Below, piece by piece: positions 17,126 through 25,274 of a DNA stretch of 64,000 nucleotides. The position numbers and the translations under genes were made by a program. Source of the stretch: an uncultured Oscillospiraceae bacterium. Lineage in GTDB: Bacteria; Bacillota; Clostridia; Oscillospirales; Oscillospiraceae. The stretch spans positions 29,174-93,173 of the forward strand of contig CAJULD010000003.1 in NCBI GenBank assembly GCA_910587505.1, read 5' to 3'. Under the pieces are notes generated by a model. That model saw nothing but the letters and a program-made list of their open reading frames with translations. It was not told where the DNA came from and did no database searches. The first letter of the stretch is position 1, and the number at the start of each line of letters is the position of its first letter.

Positions 17126-18618
17126 CACTGGTAGGGGCGGGGCCCGGTGATCCGGGGCTGCTGACCGTCAAGGGGCTCCGCGCCCTCCTGGGGGCGGAGG
17201 TGGTGGTTTATGACCGGCTGGTGAGTCCCGCCGTGCTGGAATTGATTCCGGACGGCGCCCGGCGGATCGATGTGGGCAAGGAGGCCAGCCATCATCCGGT
17301 GCCCCAGGCGCGGATCAATCAGATCCTGCTGGAGGAGTCCCAGGCGGGGCATAACGTCGTGCGGCTGAAGGGCGGGGACCCCTTTGTCTTCGGCCGGGGC
17401 GGCGAGGAACTGGAGACCCTGGCGCGGGCGGGGGTGGCCTTCTCGGAGATTCCCGGCGTGACCTCCGCCATTGGGGCGGCAGCCTACGGGGGCGTCCCGG
17501 TGACTCACCGGGACTATGCATCCTCTCTGCACATCATTACCGGCCACGCCCGGGAGGGCGCGGCGCTGGACATCGACTTTGAGGCCCTGGTGCGGACGAA
17601 GGGGACGCTGGTGTTCCTCATGGGCGTGACGGCCATGCCCGCCATTGTGAAGGGGCTGCTGGCGGCGGGAATGGACCCGGCCACTCCTGCCGCCATGGTG
17701 GAACGGGGAACCCTCCCCGGCCAGCGGCGGTGCGGCGCGGCGCTGGCCGCCCTTCCGGCGCGGGCTGCGGAGATGGAGATTCACAGTCCCGCGCTGATTA
17801 TCGTGGGGAGCGTGTGCGCCCTGGCGGAGGAGCTGTGCTGGTTTGAAAGACTGCCCCTCCACGGCAGGCGGATTCTGGTTACCCGGCCCAGGGAGCGGGC
17901 GGGGACGCTGTCGGACGCTCTGCGGGAGCAGGGCGCGGAGGTGGTGGAATTCCCCTGTATCCGCACGGAGCCCATTCTCCCCTGCCCCGCCATGGAACGG
18001 GCGCTGGAGCAGCTTGCGGATTACGAATGGCTGGGATTTACCGGCGCGGCGGGAGTGGAGGCGTTCTGGTCCTGTCTGCGGGGCATGGGGAGAGACGCGC
18101 GGGCTCTGGGGAATGTAAAGCTGGCGGCCATCGGCTCCGCCACCGGGAAGGCACTGGAGGCCCGCGGCCTGACTGCCGATCTCATTCCGGAGATCTGCGA
18201 CGGGGCTCACATGGGAGCGGCGCTGGCGAAAAAAGCGGCGGGGCGCGTCCTGCTGCTGCGGGCGGAGGAGGGCTCCCCGGCCCTGCCGGACGCGCTGGCG
18301 GCGGCGGGAATCGCCTTTGACGACATCCCGGTCTACCGCACAATCCATGACAATTCCCGCGCCCGGGAGCTCCGGACGGAGCTGGAGGCGGGGCGGTTCG
18401 ACTACGTGACCTTCACCTCCGCCTCAACGGTCAGGGGCTTCGTCTCCGCCGTGGGCCCGGATGCGGACTTCAGCCGCTTTCTGGGGCTGTGTATCGGACC
18501 GCAGACCGCGAAAGAGGCGGAAAAACGCGGCATCCGGGTGCGGATCGGAGGGAGAGCGGCGATTGACGCGCTGGTGGAGCTGGCGGAAAATCTGTCCGCC
18601 GGGGAACAGGACCTATGA
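17110..18618 (+). CDS. cobA-hemD: Fused uroporphyrinogen-III C-methyltransferase / uroporphyrinogen-III synthase
   Basis: 502 residues. Residues 1-~245 are SUMT (CobA): LVGAGPGDPGLLTVKG, VVRLKGGDPFVFGRGGEE, PGVTSAIGAAAYGGVPVTHRD. Residues ~255-500 are HemD: ILVTRPRERAGTLSDALREQGAEV, with FTSASTVRGF near the end. The fusion makes precorrin-2 directly from hydroxymethylbilane. GTG start at 17110 with AAGGAGGG 7 nt upstream inside hemC. A common clostridial fusion. Confidence 0.96.
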   Translation: MAGKVTLVGAGPGDPGLLTVKGLRALLGAEVVVYDRLVSPAVLELIPDGARRIDVGKEASHHPVPQARINQILLEESQAGHNVVRLKGGDPFVFGRGGEELETLARAGVAFSEIPGVTSAIGAAAYGGVPVTHRDYASSLHIITGHAREGAALDIDFEALVRTKGTLVFLMGVTAMPAIVKGLLAAGMDPATPAAMVERGTLPGQRRCGAALAALPARAAEMEIHSPALIIVGSVCALAEELCWFERLPLHGRRILVTRPRERAGTLSDALREQGAEVVEFPCIRTEPILPCPAMERALEQLADYEWLGFTGAAGVEAFWSCLRGMGRDARALGNVKLAAIGSATGKALEARGLTADLIPEICDGAHMGAALAKKAAGRVLLLRAEEGSPALPDALAAAGIAFDDIPVYRTIHDNSRARELRTELEAGRFDYVTFTSASTVRGFVSAVGPDADFSRFLGLCIGPQTAKEAEKRGIRVRIGGRAAIDALVELAENLSAGEQDL

Positions 18619-19034
18619 TTGATTTACGGAACAGGGACTACTGTCCCTCGCTGGATGAGATAGGGACATATATCAGAAACCCGGTCTTTCAGCAGTTCTG
18701 CGCAGAGCTGACGGAGACCTGGGCCTGCAGGGAAAAGATCGAATACAGCGGTTGCAGTATGGAGCGGGGCTGGAACGTCAAATTCAAAAAATCCGGGAGA
18801 TCGCTGTGTACCGTCTATCCCCGGGAGCAGTATTTCACGGTGCTGCTGGTGGTTGGCCGGAAGGAGAAGGAGGCGGTGGAAGCCGCCCTTCCCGGCTGTG
18901 CCGCCGCCCTGCGGGAGATTTACGGGCGGACAGGGGAGGGCAACGGCCAGCGGTGGCTGATGATCGATCTGGAGGACCGGGACCAGTTGTACCGGGATGT
19001 GTTCCGGCTCATTGCCATCCGGGCGGCCAGATGA
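18615..19034 (+). CDS. DUF3788 family protein
   Basis: 139 residues resembling DUF3788, with the CSMERGWNVKFKKSGRSLCTVYP core, a YFTVLLVVGRKEKE strand and a C-terminal LYRDVFRLIAIR. Function unknown. DUF3788 genes usually occur singly. Here the ATG overlaps the hemD stop (ATGA) and the stop overlaps the next ATG, so it is cotranslated inside the tetrapyrrole operon. Confidence 0.8.
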   Translation: MIDLRNRDYCPSLDEIGTYIRNPVFQQFCAELTETWACREKIEYSGCSMERGWNVKFKKSGRSLCTVYPREQYFTVLLVVGRKEKEAVEAALPGCAAALREIYGRTGEGNGQRWLMIDLEDRDQLYRDVFRLIAIRAAR

Positions 19035-19501
19035 AAAAGTACAGGCTCGCCTTTGATCCCTGGGGGTTGCTGCTGTTCCTGCTGATGATGCTCCCCTGCT
19101 TCGTCTGGTTCAACCTCCCTGCCCCCAATGACATTCTGCGGGGAGAGTCCGCCACCCCTGTGCTGGACGGGATCGCCTCCGTCTGCCAGGTCCTGTTCGT
19201 CGCGGCGCTCTGCCTGGTGATGCGCAGCGGGCGGGAGAGGCTGCGGTTCACGCCGTTGATCCGGGGCTGCATTGTCTGTATGCTGCTCTATTACCTCGGC
19301 TGGGTCCTCTACTATGGGGGAAGCATCCGTCCGGCAGTAATCCTGCTGCTGACGGTCCCGCCGTGTCTGAGCTTCCTCTTTTATGGGCTGAACAGAAAAA
19401 ATTACATTGCGGTCGTTCTTATAGTGATTTTCACAGCCTGTCATCTGCTTTATGGCATGATAAATTTTATAATGTGCGGAGGATTTTTATGGAACTCGTA
19501 A
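19031..19501 (+). CDS. Small integral membrane protein, unknown function
   Basis: 156 residues from the ATG at 19031 (ATGA overlap with the DUF3788 gene). Four or five hydrophobic segments (for example LLLFLLMMLPCFVWF and VLFVAALCLVM) and an N-terminal motif WFNLPAPNDIL. I do not know a function for this family. The gene extends 13 nt into hemB, whose GGAGGA ribosome site it contains. It therefore sits inside the heme operon but need not act in heme synthesis. Confidence 0.75.
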   Translation: MKKYRLAFDPWGLLLFLLMMLPCFVWFNLPAPNDILRGESATPVLDGIASVCQVLFVAALCLVMRSGRERLRFTPLIRGCIVCMLLYYLGWVLYYGGSIRPAVILLLTVPPCLSFLFYGLNRKNYIAVVLIVIFTACHLLYGMINFIMCGGFLWNS

Positions 19502-20484
19502 ACCGGCCCCGCCGCCTGCGGCGGACCGACTGCATCCGGCGCCTGAACCGGGAGACCCGGCTGAGCGTGGATTCGCTGATCTATCCGGTTTTTGTGGACG
19601 AGACGCTCTCCGGCGTGCGGCCCATTGAGAGCATGCCGGGGCAGAACCACTACGGTCTGGACAGAGTGCATGAGGCGGTAGAGGATTGCCTGAATGCCGG
19701 CGTGAATCACTGCATTCTTTTCGGACTGCCCGCCAGGAAGGACGCGTGCGGTTCCTCCGCCTGGGCGGAGCACGGCGTCATTCAGGAGGCCGTCCGGACC
19801 ATCAAGGCCACGTTTCCCGATTTCACCGTGATTACCGACGTGTGCATGTGCGAGTACACGGATCACGGCCACTGCGGCATTCTCCGCAGGCACGGCCATG
19901 ACTGCGATGTGGACAACGACGAGACGCTGGAGTATCTGGCTAAGATTGCCGTCAGCCATGCCGCCGCCGGCGCGGACATGGTGGCCCCCTCGGACATGAT
20001 GGACGGCCACGTGGCAGTCCTTCGGAAGGCCCTGGATAAGAACGGCTTCCAGGACACCGCCATTATGGCCTACTCCGCCAAGTACGCCTCCGCTTTCTAC
20101 GGACCCTTCCGCGCCGCCGCCGGGTCGGCGCCCTCCCTCGGGGACCGGAAGGGCTATCAGATGGACCCCCATAACCGGAAGGAGGCCCTCCGGGAGTGCG
20201 CCCTGGACGCGGCGGAGGGAGCGGATATCCTGATGGTCAAGCCTGCGCTGAGCTATCTGGATGTGATCCGGGAGTGCGCGGAGACCTTCGACCTGCCGCT
20301 TTGCGCCTATTCCGTCTCCGGCGAGTACGCCATGATTAAGGCGGCCGCGGCTGCCGGACTGGTGGACGAACAGCGGATCATGTGCGAGACGGCGCTGTCC
20401 ATCTTCCGGGCCGGAGCGAACATGCTTATCACCTACTATGCCCAGGAGCTCGCCAAAGCTATCTATATGGGCGAGATCGGTTAA
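19489..20484 (+). CDS. hemB: Porphobilinogen synthase (delta-aminolevulinic acid dehydratase)
   Basis: 331 residues. Schiff-base lysines at 198 (MAYSAKYAS) and 251 (LMVKPALSYLD). A zinc site of Cys 119, 121 and 129 in CMCEYTDHGHCG marks the zinc-dependent class. It condenses two aminolevulinates to porphobilinogen, the substrate of HemC. Start at 19489 with GGAGGATTTTT just upstream. The same frame is open back to 19363 but without a ribosome site. Last gene of the operon. Confidence 0.97.
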   Translation: MELVNRPRRLRRTDCIRRLNRETRLSVDSLIYPVFVDETLSGVRPIESMPGQNHYGLDRVHEAVEDCLNAGVNHCILFGLPARKDACGSSAWAEHGVIQEAVRTIKATFPDFTVITDVCMCEYTDHGHCGILRRHGHDCDVDNDETLEYLAKIAVSHAAAGADMVAPSDMMDGHVAVLRKALDKNGFQDTAIMAYSAKYASAFYGPFRAAAGSAPSLGDRKGYQMDPHNRKEALRECALDAAEGADILMVKPALSYLDVIRECAETFDLPLCAYSVSGEYAMIKAAAAAGLVDEQRIMCETALSIFRAGANMLITYYAQELAKAIYMGEIG

Positions 20485-20528
20485 AACAGAGCGGCGGCAG
20501 GGGGGATACCCTGCCGCCGCTCTGTTTT
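20483..20528. terminator. Bidirectional terminator between hemB and the kinase gene
   Basis: A 20-bp perfect inverted repeat (20483-20502 / 20509-20528) with A-tract and T-tract ends, between convergent genes and just after both stops. Confidence 0.93.
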
Positions 20529-20530
20529 GT

Positions 20531-21646
20531 TTACATGCTCCGGGAATACTTTTCAACGATCTGCTTCAACTCGTCCCAGTGCTCCTCCATGTCGCTTACC
20601 AGCTTGCACTGAGTCCGGCAGCGGTCCAGGTTCTGGCGTTCCCGGCTGATGTGGAAATACACGTCCCCCTCCAGGTAATCGGTGAGGAACCGCATGCCGC
20701 ACTCCAGCGTCATCAGCTTGGCCCCCCACGGCAGATACTCGATTTCCTGTTTCGTCAGCGTCCCGCCTGCGCCCTCCAGGAAGGCGCGGGTGTACGTGTC
20801 GAAAAGGGCTACGTCCAGGTTGACCCTGCTCAGGTCCGTCTCATCCTCGGCGCTGTGGTTGGCCCCGAAGCGGATGGAATCCCCGAAATCATTGATGGCC
20901 AGTCCCGGCATGACGGTGTCCAGATCGATGATGCAGATGCCCTCTCCGGTTTTCTCATCCATGAGGACGTTGTTGAGCTTGGTATCGTTATGGGTGACCC
21001 GCAGGGGCAGCTTCCCGTCCCGCAGCGCCTGGAGCGCCACGGAGCAGTCCGCCTCCCGGTCCAGCATGAAGCGGATCTCCCTGCCGCACTCCGCGGCCCG
21101 GCCCAGCCTGTCCTCCTTCACGGCGGCCTTCAGCCGCGCCAGCCGGTCCTCCGTATCATGGAAGCGGGGGATCGTCTCATGAAGCGTCTGGGCGGGATAG
21201 CCCTGCAAAAGCCGCTGGAAGCGGCCAAAGGCCCGGCCCGAGGCCGCGAACAGCTCCGCCGTCTCCGCCGACTGGCAGCAGACCGTCCCCTCTACGAAGG
21301 GATACACCCGCCACGCGCCGCCGTCCCGGTCGGTATAGCAGCTCTCTCCGTTCCGGGGCCGGATGACCCGCAGGGCCTCCCGCTCCCGGTCGCCGTGATT
21401 GCGCTCGATCTCCCGGCCAAGATATTCCGTCACGCCGGTGATATTCTCCATCAGCTGGTCAGGGTGCCTGAAGGCGGCGGCGCTCATGCGCTGGAGAATG
21501 AACCGCCGGCAGCAGCGGTCCTCCGGCTGGGTGTGGACCACAAAGGTGTCGTTGATATGCCCCTGTCCGAATCGGATGGCCCCCACGGTGGGCGCGCCGA
21601 AGTCAAAGGCCGCCAGGACCTCTTCAAGATATGCTTCCGCCTTCAT
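20531..21646 (-). CDS. APH/choline-kinase-fold sugar kinase (NahK-like)
   Basis: 371 residues of the aminoglycoside-phosphotransferase fold. N-terminal GQGHINDTFVV (nucleotide-loop region), catalytic VTHNDTKLNNVLMD and metal-binding IIDLDTVMPG. The GHINDTF and HNDTKLNN forms are characteristic of N-acetylhexosamine-1-kinase-like proteins rather than antibiotic kinases. It is the second gene of an operon with a sugar-nucleotidyltransferase (ATGA overlap, GGAGGAAGCGGA upstream). Kinase plus nucleotidyltransferase suggests phosphorylation of a hexose or N-acetylhexosamine at C1, then activation to a nucleotide sugar. The substrate is inferred only. Confidence 0.82.
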   Translation of the reverse strand: MKAEAYLEEVLAAFDFGAPTVGAIRFGQGHINDTFVVHTQPEDRCCRRFILQRMSAAAFRHPDQLMENITGVTEYLGREIERNHGDREREALRVIRPRNGESCYTDRDGGAWRVYPFVEGTVCCQSAETAELFAASGRAFGRFQRLLQGYPAQTLHETIPRFHDTEDRLARLKAAVKEDRLGRAAECGREIRFMLDREADCSVALQALRDGKLPLRVTHNDTKLNNVLMDEKTGEGICIIDLDTVMPGLAINDFGDSIRFGANHSAEDETDLSRVNLDVALFDTYTRAFLEGAGGTLTKQEIEYLPWGAKLMTLECGMRFLTDYLEGDVYFHISRERQNLDRCRTQCKLVSDMEEHWDELKQIVEKYSRSM

Positions 21647-22572
21647 TCCGCTTCCTCCCACAGCCGGTCCGGATAGAGGCCGGACGCGGTTTTTTCACGG
21701 ATGGCCGCCTCTACCATGGGCTTGTCCTCCCGGTAGGTGACGCCATACCACTTGTCTGTGCTGCGCAGCACCTTCACTCTTGCCTTCCCCTCGTCGATGA
21801 GCCAGCTGACCACGGTGGGCAGGAAGTATTCCGCCCCGGCGGGGTTTTCTGAGAGCGCCCTGTCCAGAAACCGGGGGAACCGGTCCCAGGCTTCCTCCAG
21901 GAAGCTGCGGTTGAATCCCCACATATTCATGGACACGATGGTTTCTCCCGGCAGCTCCGTCCAGGTCTTTCCGCCGTCCTCGGTGTACCGGGGCGGCTCG
22001 CCCTTCTCGATCCTGGTGCGCTCGGTGACCTGCGTGAGGAAGTGCTCCGCCGTTTCCTGGCACACGCCCCGGGCCACCGTCCCGTTTTCCGTGACGGTAT
22101 TTTTCAGCAGATATCCCACCATGGCATACTCGTACATATCTCCGTCGGGATGCCCGCTGAGGTAATCAAAGATCTCCCGGAAGGCCTCCGGTCCATAGTA
22201 GTCGTCGGCATTGATGACAGCGAAGGGCCCGTCCACCACATTCCGGGCGGCAAGGACCGCCTGGGCGGTGCCCCAGGGCTTGGTCCGCTCTGCCGGAGCG
22301 GTGTATCCCTCCGGCAGGTCCTCCCGGCTCTGGTAGACGTAGCGCACGTCCATAACCTTTGCCAGACGGTCGCCCGCAAGAGCCTTAAAATCCGCCTCGA
22401 TCTCCGGCTTGATGACGAACACCACCGTCTCAAATCCCGCCCTTCTGGCGTCGTAAACGGAGTAGTCCAGAATCACCTGACCATGATTTCCCACCGGGTC
22501 CAGCTGCTTGAGTCCGCCGTAGCGGCTGCCCATGCCGGCCGCCATAATGACTAAAACAGGTTTTTTGCTCAT
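21643..22572 (-). CDS. Sugar-phosphate nucleotidyltransferase
   Basis: 309 residues. AAGMGSRYGGLKQLDPV (residues 10-26) is the nucleotide-binding signature of the NTP_transferase family, and INADDYYG carries the catalytic metal Asp. Start at 22572 with GAGGAGGAG upstream. The frame back to 22659 runs into the promoter. First gene of the two-gene operon with the kinase, driven by the conserved module at 22624-22714. Probable nucleotide-sugar pyrophosphorylase. The base and sugar cannot be assigned from sequence. Confidence 0.88.
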   Translation of the reverse strand: MSKKPVLVIMAAGMGSRYGGLKQLDPVGNHGQVILDYSVYDARRAGFETVVFVIKPEIEADFKALAGDRLAKVMDVRYVYQSREDLPEGYTAPAERTKPWGTAQAVLAARNVVDGPFAVINADDYYGPEAFREIFDYLSGHPDGDMYEYAMVGYLLKNTVTENGTVARGVCQETAEHFLTQVTERTRIEKGEPPRYTEDGGKTWTELPGETIVSMNMWGFNRSFLEEAWDRFPRFLDRALSENPAGAEYFLPTVVSWLIDEGKARVKVLRSTDKWYGVTYREDKPMVEAAIREKTASGLYPDRLWEEAE

Positions 22573-22623
22573 TTTTCCATTCTCCTCCTCTGATCCGCAG
22601 ATTTTGGTATGCCTCCGGATTTT

Positions 22624-22714
22624 ATTGTAGCAGGTCCGCAGAGAAAAAATAGGATGCATCGTTCCGAATATAGCAAAATCTTTCGTGATGAGAATAATTG
22701 TACGAATTGCAAAA
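22624..22714 (-). promoter_or_regulatory. Conserved activator-type promoter module A (nucleotidyltransferase-kinase operon)
   Basis: On the minus strand this block matches, without gaps over nearly 80 bp, the block before the ABC importer (23749-23840). 44 of 54 upstream positions are identical, then CCTATTTTTTC and the -10 TACAAT (22629-22624) are shared. Two TTTTGC-A/T direct repeats lie 36 bp apart. The -35 region lacks TTGACA, as expected for an activator-dependent promoter. Confidence 0.82.
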
Positions 22715-22790
22715 AAAGAGGTCCTGTTTTTGTTCAGGAGAACGAAAGCGGCGGTCTGCCCGCTGCCGCCCCCGGCGGCGGCAGTCCCCC

Positions 22791-22820
22791 TTGCCTTTCC
22801 CGGCCCGGATATGGTATACT
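22791..22820 (+). promoter_or_regulatory. Promoter of the PocR-AraC regulator gene
   Basis: TTGCCT (22791-22796), 18 bp, TATACT (22815-22820). It is separate from the two shared modules, so the regulator is probably made constitutively. Confidence 0.6.
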
Positions 22821-22866
22821 ATGTCCCATAGAATCCGGGGAAAAGCCCCCGCCGGGAGGGACGGCA

Positions 22867-23724
22867 GTGAACATCTTCTTCGATCAGGAGCAGCTGATGC
22901 AGCTGCTCGCCAATCTCTACGTATTTACCGGCATGGCCGCCAATATTCTTGACCCCCAGGGGCGGGACATCAACCTCTTTGAGGGGCACCCTCCTTTTTG
23001 CAGGGCGGTCAACGCCCTGCCGGAGGGCCACCGGCGGTGCGTGGACTGCGACGCGTGGAAGGTGAGAAGCTACAGCGCCGCCAGGGGGTTCCAGTTTTAC
23101 CGCTGTCACGCCGGCGTCTGCGAGGCCGTCATGCCTCTGTTTGACAAAAACCATCCTCTGGCCTATCTGGTTTTCGGGTGCTTCCTGGACGAATCCCCCA
23201 TGGAGGAGCAGTGGGCGCGCAGCCGTCCCCTGCTGGAGTGGTATCCCGGCGGGCCGGAAGCGCTGAAGGACGCCTTTTTCCAGTTCCGGCAGTATTCCCC
23301 GGCGGAGCTGAAGGCCTATTCGGAGCTTCTGGAGGCGCTGGCGGCCTATATCCAGCTGAAGGGGATGATTCTGACCACGGAGAAGACAGACCTGCAAAAG
23401 CTGGAGCTCTATCTGGATCAGCACTACATGGAAAAGCTGTCGCTGGAGACCATCTCCGAGGCGCTCCATATTGGACGCACCAAGCTCTGCCGTCTGGCCA
23501 AGGAGCTTTCCGGCGGACAGACGCTGTCCTTCCTGATTGCCCAGCGGCGCATTGAGGCCGCCAAGACCCTGCTGCGGCAGAACGATCTGCCGGTCTCCGC
23601 CGTGGCGGAGGCGGTGGGCGTGAGCGACTACAACTACTTTTCCCGCGTTTTCCGGTCAGTCACCGGGACGACCCCCAGAAATTTCCGAAAAAAATGGCGG
23701 CAGGAGCCGAATGACTTTGGTTAA
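22867..23724 (+). CDS. PocR-domain AraC-family transcriptional regulator
   Basis: 285 residues from a GTG at 22867 (GGGAGGGACGGCA upstream). Residues ~1-150 are a PocR-type ligand-sensing domain with Cys 45, 58, 61, 80 and 85 (HRRCVDCDAWK, YRCHAGVCEAVMPL). Residues ~180-285 are two AraC helix-turn-helix motifs (LSLETISEALHIGRTKLCRLAKELSG, then VSAVAEAVGVSDYNYFSRVFR). It lies between two operons that share one promoter module, so it is the obvious candidate activator of both. Confidence 0.92.
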   Translation: MNIFFDQEQLMQLLANLYVFTGMAANILDPQGRDINLFEGHPPFCRAVNALPEGHRRCVDCDAWKVRSYSAARGFQFYRCHAGVCEAVMPLFDKNHPLAYLVFGCFLDESPMEEQWARSRPLLEWYPGGPEALKDAFFQFRQYSPAELKAYSELLEALAAYIQLKGMILTTEKTDLQKLELYLDQHYMEKLSLETISEALHIGRTKLCRLAKELSGGQTLSFLIAQRRIEAAKTLLRQNDLPVSAVAEAVGVSDYNYFSRVFRSVTGTTPRNFRKKWRQEPNDFG

Positions 23725-23748
23725 ATTGCTGAAATTTCCTCTCGATAA

Positions 23749-23840
23749 TTTTGCGATTCGCACAATTTTTCGGATTATGTACGATTTTGCTATATTCTGA
23801 ACGTTGGCACCTATTTTTTCCAGAAGGAACCCGCTACAAT
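23749..23840 (+). promoter_or_regulatory. Conserved activator-type promoter module B (ABC importer operon)
   Basis: Partner of module A in the same orientation relative to its operon. It contains direct repeats of ATTTTGC at 23748-23754 and 23784-23790, shared GATTTTGCTATATTC and CCTATTTTTTC blocks, and the -10 TACAAT at 23835-23840 with no -35 consensus. The importer ATG follows about 80 nt later. Confidence 0.85.
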
Positions 23841-23921
23841 ATCTGACAGAATCGTGCGCCACACAGGGATACAAACCGGGTGAGGCGCGCCTTTCATCAA
23901 TGTTAAGGAGGAAGATTGAGA

Positions 23922-25199
23922 ATGAAGAAGAGAATGCTTGCCCTGCTGCTGGCTCTGTCCATGGTGTTCGCCCTGACCGCCTGCGGCGGCGGCGGTGGCG
24001 GAAAGACCACGCTGAACGTCATCATTTCCCAGTACGGCAACTACACCCAGGAGTGGTGGACCCAGTTTGAGAAGGATTTCGAGGCCGCCAACAAGAACGT
24101 GGACCTGAACATCGAGATCGTCTCCTGGAACGACATCTACTCCGTCGTCTCCACCCGCATCCAGTCCAAGCAGCAGCCCGACATCCTCAACATCAGCGGC
24201 TTTGCCGATTATGTGGCCGACGACCTGCTGATGAAGGCCGAGGACTACACCTCCGCCGAGGTCAAGGCCAAGATCATCCCCAGCTTCTGGGAGTCCAATG
24301 ACATTGACGGCACCGTGTGGGCCCTGCCCATCCTGGCTTCCTGCCGCCTGCTGTTCTGCAACATGGATCTGCTCAATGCGGCAGGCATCACCGAAGCTCC
24401 CAAAACCTGGGATGATGTACTCACCGCCTGCCAGGCCATCAAGGATACTCACGGCGACAGCGTTGTTCCCTGGGGTCTGGATATTTCCACTGACGAAGGT
24501 CAGGCCGCATTCTCCTACTATACCTGGAACATGGGCGGCGGCTTCGTGGACAGCAGCAACAACTGGGCTCTGAACAGCGACGCCAACGTGAAGGCCGTGG
24601 AGTACATCAAGACCCTGATCGATTCCGGCTACTGCAACTCCGCTCCCTACACCGATACCCGCTATCCCCTGCAGGACGCCTTCAGCGCCGGCACTCTGGC
24701 GATGATGATCGGACCCATGAACATGGTTTCTGCCGATTCCTCCGTCAACTACAAGTACACTGATATCCCCACCTCCACCGACAAATCCAGCGCCATGGGC
24801 GTGTGCGATCAGTTGATGGTATTCAAGAACGATGCCGTGAAGGATCAGGACGCCCGCACCAAGGCTATCTCTGCCTTCTTCGATTTCTTCTATGACTGCG
24901 AGCGTTACTCCAGTTACATGGTCTACGAGGGCTTCCTGCCCGCCACCACCGATGCGTCTGACAACCTGTCCGCCAACGCTGAGAAGTACATCAAGGGCGG
25001 CACCACCGATGTCACCGGCGACAGCGAGTACTTCGAGTTCTTCTGCGGTCTGCTGCCCAACTGTGGTTTCTACCCCATGGGCAAGGCGGAGTGGATGGAC
25101 GTGCGTAACGGCGTCATCGAGGTCGAGCAGCAGGTCTGCCAGGGCAGCATTTCCGCCAGGGATGCCCTGGACAATCTCCAGAAGAGCATCGCCGGCTAA
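23922..25199 (+). CDS. Sugar ABC transporter substrate-binding lipoprotein
   Basis: 425 residues, extracellular solute-binding protein family 1. Signal peptide with lipobox LALSMVFALTAC, then a mature protein starting with a glycine run. It has an NVIISQYGNYTQEWWTQFEKDFEAANK segment typical of carbohydrate binders. ATG at 23922 with AGGAGG 10 nt upstream. Followed by two permeases but no ATPase, so, as for many CUT1 systems, an unlinked MsmX-like ATPase must energise it. Ligand unknown. Confidence 0.93.
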   Translation: MKKRMLALLLALSMVFALTACGGGGGGKTTLNVIISQYGNYTQEWWTQFEKDFEAANKNVDLNIEIVSWNDIYSVVSTRIQSKQQPDILNISGFADYVADDLLMKAEDYTSAEVKAKIIPSFWESNDIDGTVWALPILASCRLLFCNMDLLNAAGITEAPKTWDDVLTACQAIKDTHGDSVVPWGLDISTDEGQAAFSYYTWNMGGGFVDSSNNWALNSDANVKAVEYIKTLIDSGYCNSAPYTDTRYPLQDAFSAGTLAMMIGPMNMVSADSSVNYKYTDIPTSTDKSSAMGVCDQLMVFKNDAVKDQDARTKAISAFFDFFYDCERYSSYMVYEGFLPATTDASDNLSANAEKYIKGGTTDVTGDSEYFEFFCGLLPNCGFYPMGKAEWMDVRNGVIEVEQQVCQGSISARDALDNLQKSIAG

Positions 25200-25274
25200 C
25201 CATCTGACCGGACAACAGGGAGGGGCCAGCAGGCCCCTTCCTTCTATTTCGAAGGCAAGTAAGGAGGCTCGTCT

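Noticed and set aside
20531..21646. Antibiotic (aminoglycoside) resistance kinase
   Set aside because: It has the APH fold, but operon context with a nucleotidyltransferase and the GHINDTF/HNDTKLNN motifs point to a sugar kinase.
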